Below, in pieces: positions 1 through 4,727 of a stretch of DNA of 6,659 nt (its first letter is position 1; each line of letters begins with the position of its first letter). Under the pieces are notes generated by a model. It saw only the letters and a list, made by a program, of their open reading frames with translations. It made no database searches and was not told the origin of the DNA. The stretch is from Anaerolineaceae bacterium (lineage in GTDB: Bacteria; Chloroflexota; Anaerolineae; Anaerolineales; Anaerolineaceae). The stretch lies in the NCBI GenBank assembly GCA_021107195.1, contig JAIOTF010000016.1, positions 1-6,659 on the forward strand, written 5' to 3'. The position numbers were made by a program, and so were the translations under genes.

Positions 1-177
1 AGGGAAGGGGCTGATCCGGTTTTATTTTCGATGGGAAATTGCTACGAGATGACTCTCCCATAAATCCCCATTCCGGGGGGTCTTAAAATGACAGCAGGTG
101 CGGCGGTAAAAGCTACGCTTGTTTCTGATCATCTATGATACGGTGTACACCTGTGGTAAAAAGCACCCCATCCCCCG

Positions 178-208
178 CCTTCCCCAAAATCTTCGATTTC
201 AGGGAAGG
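178..208 (-). other. Repeat-junction hairpin, copy 1
   Basis: Arms 178-191 and 195-208 form a 14-bp stem with a 3-nt loop. Read on the minus strand, all 14 positions pair, two of them as G-U wobbles (185/201 and 186/200). On the plus strand the same two positions become C-A mismatches. This asymmetry is visible in the sequence and suggests that the functional transcript is the minus strand, the direction of the upstream gene. The role is unknown; it could be a terminator-like, stabilising or processing element. It lacks the U-run of a classical terminator. Confidence 0.6.
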
Positions 209-377
209 GGCTGATCCGGTTTTATTTTCGATGGGAAATTGCTACGAGATGACTCTCCCATAAATCCCCATTCCGGGGGGTCTTAAAATGACAGCAGGTG
301 CGGCGGTAAAAGCTACACTTGTTTCTGATCATCTGTGATACGGTTTACGCCTGCGGTAAAAAGCACCCCATCCCCCG

Positions 378-408
378 CCTTCCCCAAAATCTTCGATTTC
401 AGGGAAGG
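378..408 (-). other. Repeat-junction hairpin, copy 2
   Basis: This is an exact second occurrence of the 178-208 hairpin, 200 bases on, with arms 378-391 and 395-408. Its last eight bases are the start of the diverged unit 3. The neighbouring stretch of unit 3 (417-449) has changed a great deal, but the stem half at 401-408 is unaltered, which fits conservation of the hairpin. Confidence 0.6.
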
Positions 409-490
409 GGCTGATCTGGTTTTGCTTTCGAGGGGAGATTGCTGCGAGCTGACTCTCCCATAAATCCCCATTCCGGGGGGCTTAAATGAC

Positions 491-524
491 AGCAGGTGCG
501 GCGATAAAAGCTGCTGCACCTGCT
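491..524 (-). terminator. Probable 3' hairpin/terminator of the P-loop gene
   Basis: Perfect 9-bp arms AGCAGGTGC (491-499) and GCACCTGCT (516-524) flank a 16-nt loop. After one mismatch the stem could gain two more G-C pairs. It lies 26 nt past the stop codon of the gene ending at 550. The minus-strand tail (GTCATTTAAG) is only modestly U-rich, so intrinsic termination is not certain. The left arm is repeat-unit sequence; the right arm lies outside the repeat homology. Confidence 0.5.
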
Positions 525-549
525 GATTGGGTCTCAATTGCAGAATTGT

Positions 550-1869
550 TTATTTGCCGAATTTGGCTTTGAGGAGGTCTGCCAGGGTGGGCACACCAAT
601 CTCCTGCAATTCGTAGCGCACGCGCTGCATCGGTTTATTGACTTTGACGACGCGTGTCAAATCAATCGGGGTACCGGAAACAACAATGTCGACATCAGCA
701 TTATCAATGGTCTTTTCGAGGTCACGCATTTGCTTGTCACCATACCCCATGGCAGGCAGCAGGACGCCGATTTCGGGATACTTGTTGTAGGTATCAATGA
801 TCGTACCGACGGCGAACGGGCGGGGGTCAACGATCTCGCCAGCGCCAAAGCGCTGGGCGGCGACGGTGGCGGCGCCGTATTTCATCTCACCGTGGGTGAG
901 GGTCGGGCCGTCTTCAATGACGAGGACGCGCTTACCGCGAATGGCTTCGGGGTCGTCCACGAACAGCGGGGAAGCAGCTTCAATGATGACAGCGTCGGGA
1001 TTGAGATCATGGAGATTGTCGCGCACGGTCAGGACATTTGCATAGTCAGCCGTGTCAACTTTGTTGATCACAAAAACATCTGCCATGCGCACATTGGTCT
1101 CACCCGGATAGTAGGATTTCTCGTGGCCGGGGCGGTGCGGGTCTGCAACGACAATGGTGAAGTCCGGCTTGTAAAATGAGAAGTCATTGTTACCGCCATC
1201 CCAGAGGATGATGTCCACTTCCTGCTCAGCCTGGCGAAGAATGGCTTCATAATCCACGCCGGCATAGACGATCACACCGTTGTCGAGATGCGGTTCGTAT
1301 TCTTCACGCTCTTCGATAGTACATTCGTGTTTGTCCAGGTCAGCGTAGGTCTCAAAGCGCTGGACAGCCTGTTTGGCGAGGTCGCCATAGGGCATGGGAT
1401 GGCGAATAGCAGCGACTTTGTAGCCCATATCGCGCAGGATCAAAGACACGCGGCGGGTGGTCTGGCTCTTGCCGCAGCCGGTGCGCACTGCGCAGACAGC
1501 AACAACGGGTTTGGTGGATTTCAACTGCGTGGCGGCTGCGCCCATCAGGCGAAAATCTGCGCCGACCGCATTCACCAACGCCGCCTTGGACATAACATAG
1601 TTATATGGAAGATCACTGTATGAAAAAACCACCTGTTCGACGTTCAAATCCCTGATCAGGCGCACGAGTTCGCTTTCCGGATAAATGGTAATTCCATCAG
1701 GATAAAGAGAACCTGCCAGCACCGCAGGGTATTTCCGGTCGTCAATGTTCGGAATCTGCGTTGCGGTGAATGCTACGACTTCATACTCCTTGTTATCCCG
1801 AAAGAAAGTGTTGAAATTGTGGAAATCGCGCCCTGCAGCGCCCATGATAAGTGTTCGTACTGGTGACAT
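550..1869 (-). CDS. Cyclic 2,3-diphosphoglycerate synthetase-family P-loop NTPase (COG2403-like predicted GTPase)
   Basis: The 439-residue soluble protein has no signal peptide or membrane segment. The N-terminus carries the family signature GAAGRDFHNFN (about residues 10-20) in a Rossmann-like beta-alpha start. A P-loop, VRTGCGKS, is at 128-135; WDGGNND (223-229) resembles a Walker B/switch segment, and NKVD (269-272) is a GTPase-type G4 motif. These features match the family annotated either as cyclic 2,3-diphosphoglycerate synthetase, which uses ATP to cyclize 2,3-DPG in methanogens, or only as predicted GTPase. Bacterial function is unproven, so no symbol is given. The ATG has AAGGG 5 nt upstream and AGAAGGAG 12 nt upstream. 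It follows argS by 83 nt on the same strand, and gap-pgk is nearby. Family is confident; activity is inference. Confidence 0.85.
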   Translation of the reverse strand: MSPVRTLIMGAAGRDFHNFNTFFRDNKEYEVVAFTATQIPNIDDRKYPAVLAGSLYPDGITIYPESELVRLIRDLNVEQVVFSYSDLPYNYVMSKAALVNAVGADFRLMGAAATQLKSTKPVVAVCAVRTGCGKSQTTRRVSLILRDMGYKVAAIRHPMPYGDLAKQAVQRFETYADLDKHECTIEEREEYEPHLDNGVIVYAGVDYEAILRQAEQEVDIILWDGGNNDFSFYKPDFTIVVADPHRPGHEKSYYPGETNVRMADVFVINKVDTADYANVLTVRDNLHDLNPDAVIIEAASPLFVDDPEAIRGKRVLVIEDGPTLTHGEMKYGAATVAAQRFGAGEIVDPRPFAVGTIIDTYNKYPEIGVLLPAMGYGDKQMRDLEKTIDNADVDIVVSGTPIDLTRVVKVNKPMQRVRYELQEIGVPTLADLLKAKFGK

Positions 1870-1882
1870 TGTTACCCTTGAC

Positions 1883-1940
1883 TCCTTCTGTTTGAAAAAA
1901 CGGGGTTAAGTTTTTTCACTTCCGACGCACGCCGGAAGGA
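1883..1940 (-). promoter_or_regulatory. Structured argS/P-loop gene intercistronic spacer
   Basis: Two adjacent inverted repeats fill the 83-nt gap. One has 6-bp arms CTTCCG/CGGAAG (1919-1924, 1933-1938). The other has perfect 9-bp arms TGAAAAAAC/GTTTTTTCA (1893-1901, 1910-1918). On the minus strand, TCCTTC (1940-1935) is also complementary to GAAGGA (1888-1883) of the distal SD of the downstream gene, so the first hairpin and SD masking would be mutually exclusive. Neither hairpin has the form of a strong intrinsic terminator, so readthrough from argS is likely. A regulatory role is speculative. Confidence 0.35.
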
Positions 1941-1952
1941 TCGTTCTTTATC

Positions 1953-3710
1953 CTACATCACGTCCGGTGCCTGGATGCCTAAAAAGGCGAGGCTGTTAGC
2001 GACAGCGACGCGGGCGGCTGCGACGATACGCAAACGATGACTGCGTATCGGCTCTTCAGCCTTCAACACCGGGCAGGTGTTGTAGAAATTACTGAAACCT
2101 TTAGCCAGCTCGTAAGCATGGGTAGAAATGTAAAGGGGCTTTAATTCACGAGATGCCCGGGCAACTTCACCAGGGAGGCGTGAAATAAGGTCAATAAGAT
2201 GCACTTCCGCTTCCTGCATTTCATAATCAAGGGGAGCAGATGCGGGCAAGTTTACATCAGCTTTGCGCAAGATACTGTTACAGCGCACAGCAGCGTATTG
2301 GATATATGGAGCTGCCTGTCCATTGAAATCAAGCGCTGTTTCCCAATCAAAAGTAACAACCTTGGTGTTGTCACGGGAGAGCATCGAATACTTGATGGCA
2401 CCCAGGGCAACGGCCTGCGCTACTTGTTGCTGCTGTGCGGGGGCAAGATCGGGATTCTTCTGCTGAACAATGGATAATGTCCGAGCAGTGGCTTCTTTTA
2501 TGAGGTCTTCCAACAGGACAACCGTGCCATCGCGGGAAGACATGGTGACATTCCCCGGCAAATTGACAATCTCGTATGCAAGATGTTCACAACGGTCTGC
2601 CCAGTCATAGCCCAATAATTCAAGGGTCTTGAAAATCTGCTTCATGTATAACGACTGGCGCACATCAATTACATAGACAGAACGGTCAAGCCCGTATTCC
2701 TCAAACTTTTGAATGCCCAATGAAAGGTCTTTGGTGGCATACAAAGAAGTGCCATCAGAACGCAGCACGACCAGCACGCGGTAGACTTCCTCGGTGCCCA
2801 AAATGTCATCCAGGGGAACAATGACTGCCCCTTCAGGGCGTTCATCAACAGCGATGCCTTTCTCGATCAACGCGGCGACAATTTCTTTGCCGGATTCCTC
2901 TACATCGCTTTCATAATAAAAGCGGTCAAAGCGCACATTGAGGAGGTCGTAAATCTGCTGGAAGCCTTCCATAGACCATTGGCGGGTGGTCTTCCACAAA
3001 TCAACGATATCCTGTTCCTTGCGGTCCCAGCGGGCGAACAAGGTGCGCACTTTTTCCTCAACCAGGGGGTCCTGATAGAGACGATCAGCTTCGGAATAGA
3101 TGTCGCCCATCCAACGGATCTTTTCTTCGCCGGGGATTTCACCATCATGGTTTTCAAGATAGTTCCACATCCACTTGATGACATGCAGGCCGATATCGCC
3201 GATGTAATTGGCACGGACAACTTCATTACCGCCAGCATCCAAAAGATTACAAACTGCATCTCCCAGAATGACGTTTCGCAAATGGCCAACATGAAAAGCC
3301 TTGTGCGTGTTCGGTTGAGAAAACTCCACCATGACCTTTTCGCCAGTGCTGGGGTTACGTCCAAAATCACTCCCCTGCTCGAGGACAGTATCAAGAACAC
3401 GCTGAGCATATTCGGCTGTTGAGAAGTAAAGATTGAGGTAGCCGCGCACGGCTTCCAATCGTTCAAATTCAACTGGCTGGCCGAGATGAACCGCTACCTG
3501 TTCGGCAAGTTCCCGGGCGCAAGCGGCGACATTGACCTTCTGTCCTTTTTGCTTTGCATCAGCAGCAGCCAATTGAAAAAACGAGGTGGAGATTCCCCAA
3601 TGCGCACTGAAAGGGATCCATTTCCACCGCAAGGGAAGGTCAGGAAGACCCTGCTCAAGACAATATTCCTTGATCTGTTGGGCAATGGTTTCTTGTTCTT
3701 GTTCAAACAT
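1953..3710 (-). CDS. argS: Arginine--tRNA ligase (ArgRS)
   Basis: Cytoplasmic class I aminoacyl-tRNA synthetase, which charges tRNA-Arg with arginine using ATP. At 585 residues it has normal family length. The N-terminal tRNA-binding (Add-1) domain covers roughly 1-95 and includes PFSAHWGISTS. The catalytic core begins near 125 with SQPNTHKAFHVGHLRN, which contains the HIGH-type motif HVGH (140-143). The KMSKS position reads TMSSRDG (389-395); a non-canonical loop is common in this family. The DALR anticodon-binding domain fills about 465-585 and ends with GIQAPDVM, the usual ArgRS C-terminal pattern. The start is the first ATG after an in-frame TAA only six bases upstream. Its SD is weak (CTGGA about 10 nt away), followed by an A-rich spacer. 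It has its own promoter and leader and is probably cotranscribed with the P-loop gene downstream. Confidence 0.97.
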   Translation of the reverse strand: MFEQEQETIAQQIKEYCLEQGLPDLPLRWKWIPFSAHWGISTSFFQLAAADAKQKGQKVNVAACARELAEQVAVHLGQPVEFERLEAVRGYLNLYFSTAEYAQRVLDTVLEQGSDFGRNPSTGEKVMVEFSQPNTHKAFHVGHLRNVILGDAVCNLLDAGGNEVVRANYIGDIGLHVIKWMWNYLENHDGEIPGEEKIRWMGDIYSEADRLYQDPLVEEKVRTLFARWDRKEQDIVDLWKTTRQWSMEGFQQIYDLLNVRFDRFYYESDVEESGKEIVAALIEKGIAVDERPEGAVIVPLDDILGTEEVYRVLVVLRSDGTSLYATKDLSLGIQKFEEYGLDRSVYVIDVRQSLYMKQIFKTLELLGYDWADRCEHLAYEIVNLPGNVTMSSRDGTVVLLEDLIKEATARTLSIVQQKNPDLAPAQQQQVAQAVALGAIKYSMLSRDNTKVVTFDWETALDFNGQAAPYIQYAAVRCNSILRKADVNLPASAPLDYEMQEAEVHLIDLISRLPGEVARASRELKPLYISTHAYELAKGFSNFYNTCPVLKAEEPIRSHRLRIVAAARVAVANSLAFLGIQAPDVM

Positions 3711-3827
3711 ATTTTTTTAGTCCAGAGAAGATTTAAGATAAAAAACCGTCAGAGAGAATGGTTTGCTCAATACACTGAGCAAGCATTCGGCTGCGTTGAA
3801 TCTATTATTTATTCAACGAAATCTGAC
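3711..3827 (-). promoter_or_regulatory. Structured 5' leader of argS
   Basis: From the predicted start near 3827 to the argS ATG, the leader holds three stems in transcript order. The first has perfect 8-bp arms CGTTGAAT/ATTCAACG (3794-3801, 3811-3818; 9-nt loop). The second has perfect 7-bp arms TTGCTCA/TGAGCAA (3763-3769, 3776-3782; 6-nt loop). The third pairs AAACC with GGTTT and runs into a U-run (roughly 3741-3764), overlapping the base of the second, so they compete. The arrangement resembles an attenuator, but the third stem is short and no T-box consensus or Arg-rich leader peptide is present. Confidence 0.4.
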
Positions 3828-3833
3828 GAGTGG

Positions 3834-3842
3834 ATTATAACA
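3834..3842 (-). promoter_or_regulatory. Extended -10 promoter of argS
   Basis: On the minus strand this reads TGTTATAAT, a perfect TATAAT preceded by the TGn extension. No good -35 exists at 16-18 bp, where the sequence is inside the terminator stem of rpsT; extended -10 promoters often tolerate this. The expected transcription start is near 3827. Confidence 0.6.
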
Positions 3843-3847
3843 TATAC

Positions 3848-3889
3848 ATAAAATAAAACCGTCCCTTCGACAGGCTCAGGGTGCGGTTT
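3848..3889 (-). terminator. Intrinsic terminator between rpsT and argS
   Basis: On the minus strand AAACCG and CGGTTT (3884-3889 with 3856-3861) form the stem base. CCCT/AGGG (3878-3881, 3863-3866) extends it after a small asymmetric internal loop, and TATTTTAT follows (3855-3848). The stem tip CCCTTCGACAGGCTCAGGG (3863-3881, plus strand) resembles a palindromic motif that I recall from intergenic regions of many unrelated bacteria, so this terminator may derive from an interspersed repeat. It lies directly before the argS promoter. Confidence 0.7.
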
Positions 3890-3901
3890 ATATAAATAGA
3901 A

Positions 3902-3922
3902 GCGGGAATTGCACGCTCCCGC
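3902..3922 (-). terminator. Second hairpin downstream of rpsT
   Basis: Perfect 6-bp GC-rich arms GCGGGA (3902-3907) and TCCCGC (3917-3922) enclose a 9-nt loop. On the minus strand the stem is followed by TTCTATTTAT, a moderately U-rich tract, so it could terminate rpsT transcription upstream of the stronger hairpin at 3856-3889. Confidence 0.5.
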
Positions 3923-3929
3923 AGAGAAG

Positions 3930-3964
3930 ATGACCGCCTCCCCATAATGGGCAGGGGAGGTCAT
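3930..3964 (-). terminator. First hairpin downstream of rpsT
   Basis: ATGACC (3930-3935) pairs with GGTCAT (3959-3964) and TCCCC (3939-3943) with GGGGA (3954-3958), leaving a 3-nt bulge (3936-3938) and a 10-nt loop. It lies 33 nt past the rpsT stop. The minus-strand tail is not U-rich, while the plus-strand side continues TATTTTG. It may stabilise the rpsT 3' end rather than terminate. Confidence 0.4.
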
Positions 3965-3997
3965 TATTTTGACTTCTGATCAAAAAACGGAAAAGAA

Positions 3998-4261
3998 TTA
4001 GTCCATTGCAGCCAGCCGCTTTACAAGACGGCTCTTGCGGCGGGCAGCATTATTTTTGTGTACAACGCCTTTTTGTGCGGCTTTATCCAGTGCCTTGACG
4101 GCCTGAAGGGTTGCAGTTTCAGCGGCTTCTTTATCGCCGGCTTCCATAGCAGCGAAAGCTTTTCGCACGTAGGTGCGGGCTCCACCACGATAGGTACGGT
4201 TGAGCACGCGACGTTTTTCATTTTGTCGATTTCGTTTAATTGCAGACTTAATATTTGCCAA
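3998..4261 (-). CDS. rpsT: 30S ribosomal protein bS20, TTG start
   Basis: 87 residues beginning MANIKSAIKRNRQNEKRR and ending KSRLVKRLAAMD, the typical N- and C-termini of bS20 at the normal length of about 86-88 residues. It is highly basic and helical, and binds 16S rRNA during small-subunit assembly. The start codon is TTG (4261-4259), preceded by GGAGG with a 7-nt spacer, so the site is convincing despite the rare codon. The upstream ATG in another frame would not give bS20. It is monocistronic by context, with its own promoter upstream and a row of hairpins downstream. UUG initiation is known for E. coli rpsT, where S20 represses its own translation; the same control here is inference. 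Confidence 0.97.
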   Translation of the reverse strand: MANIKSAIKRNRQNEKRRVLNRTYRGGARTYVRKAFAAMEAGDKEAAETATLQAVKALDKAAQKGVVHKNNAARRKSRLVKRLAAMD

Positions 4262-4308
4262 AGTACTTCCTCCGATAATACGATTAACCTATTCAAACGC
4301 AGTCAAGA

Positions 4309-4337
4309 ATTTTACCTGATAGGCCTGATTTTGTCCA
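4309..4337 (-). promoter_or_regulatory. Sigma70-type promoter of rpsT
   Basis: The minus strand has TGGACA (4337-4332; 5/6 to TTGACA), a 17-bp spacer and TAAAAT (4314-4309; 5/6 to TATAAT). The predicted start near 4302 gives a leader of about 40 nt that ends in the GGAGG SD at about 4269-4273. A nearby TTGACT (about 4300-4305) has no good -10 at a proper distance. Confidence 0.65.
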
Positions 4338-4416
4338 GTTCCAATAAAAGATTTGTTACAGCAATTCCCAATTCAGATTTGTAGTAACGATTTTAATTGT
4401 TAATTTCAAATACTTA

Positions 4417-4430
4417 ACGACTGAAGTCGT
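4417..4430. repeat. Short palindrome ACGACT-GA-AGTCGT
   Basis: Perfect 6-bp arms with a 2-nt loop, upstream of the rpsT promoter. It resembles short CGACTGAAGTCG palindromes that I recall as interspersed elements in several bacterial genomes. With one copy in this window, repeat status cannot be shown here. Confidence 0.35.
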
Positions 4431-4494
4431 ACCTACGACAACGTTATTGTCATCATATTGAGAATTGCTGGATTTATGCAGATTTGGGGTCTAC

Positions 4495-4668
4495 TTCTCA
4501 CGCGAAGACGCAAAGAAAAAACCAGCAGCAGCATTCTTCTCGTAAAAATACCTTAGAACCTCAGCATGCTGCGCGTACCTCGGGGAGGCAATTGGTGATC
4601 CTGCAACCGGTGGCCGCAAAACAATCCCCCCGCTGCTTCGCAACTTCCCCCTCTTATCAAAAGGGGAA
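4495..4668. repeat. Gene-free spacer with degenerate palindromic repeat relics
   Basis: No credible gene is present. Visible elements are a TTCTCACGCGAAGACGCAAA tract at about 4495-4514, like the CACGCAAAGACGC motif common between genes in many bacteria; the perfect 10-bp palindrome CAGCATGCTG (4562-4571); and a hairpin with arms TTCCCC (4645-4650) and GGGGAA (4663-4668). Open frames on both strands here overlap one another and show no family resemblance. The stretch is best read as decayed interspersed repeats between the rpsT promoter and the pgk terminator. Confidence 0.4.
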
Positions 4669-4706
4669 AACAAAAGCGTCCCCGTTTTCGAAAGAAAGCG
4701 GGGACG
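4667..4706 (-). terminator. Intrinsic terminator of the gap-pgk operon
   Basis: A perfect 8-bp stem, CGTCCCCG (minus 4706-4699) with CGGGGACG (minus 4684-4677), has a 14-nt loop and is followed on the minus strand by CTTTTGTTTT. It begins 22 nt past the pgk stop. This is the clearest terminator in the window and separates the glycolytic operon from rpsT. Confidence 0.85.
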
Positions 4707-4727
4707 GAATTCATTAACCAAAGAAGC

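Larger units (their letters stand above)
1..514. repeat. 200-bp tandem repeat array (two full units plus a diverged partial unit)
   Basis: Unit 1 (1-200) and unit 2 (201-400) align without gaps and differ only at unit positions 117, 135, 145, 149 and 154. Unit 3 (401-514) has seven substitutions in its first 50 bases, then 30 bases identical to the other units (451-480), then a 2-base loss and two more changes before similarity ends near 514. Unit boundaries are set by the window edge, so the array may continue to the left. The 200-bp period is not a multiple of three and no reading frame persists through the units, so protein coding is unlikely. It lies just downstream of the P-loop gene that ends at 550. 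I do not recognise the family. A hairpin at each unit junction is listed separately. Confidence 0.95.

Noticed and set aside
1..514. CRISPR array
   Set aside because: The whole 200-bp unit is repeated head to tail, with no short repeat/variable spacer alternation and no cas genes.
313..537. 74-codon minus-strand open frame overlapping repeat units 2 and 3
   Set aside because: It spans the repeat and is not kept in frame by the 200-bp period. It has no recognisable motifs and no equivalent in unit 1.
538..1179. 213-codon plus-strand open frame antisense to the P-loop gene
   Set aside because: The opposite strand carries a protein with clear family motifs; this frame starts at TTG, has no SD and resembles nothing.
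2979..3422. 147-codon plus-strand open frame within argS
   Set aside because: Antisense shadow of the ArgRS catalytic region, without motif or SD.
3733..3786. 17-residue leader peptide upstream of argS
   Set aside because: It has no SD and no arginine codons, so it does not fit an arginine-attenuation peptide.
3711..3850. T-box riboswitch controlling argS
   Set aside because: The leader is too short, and the conserved AGGGTGG-type T-box and antiterminator layout are absent.
4484..4721. Overlapping 76-77-codon open frames on both strands between rpsT and pgk
   Set aside because: They overlap the pgk terminator and palindromic relics, have no SD and show no family resemblance.
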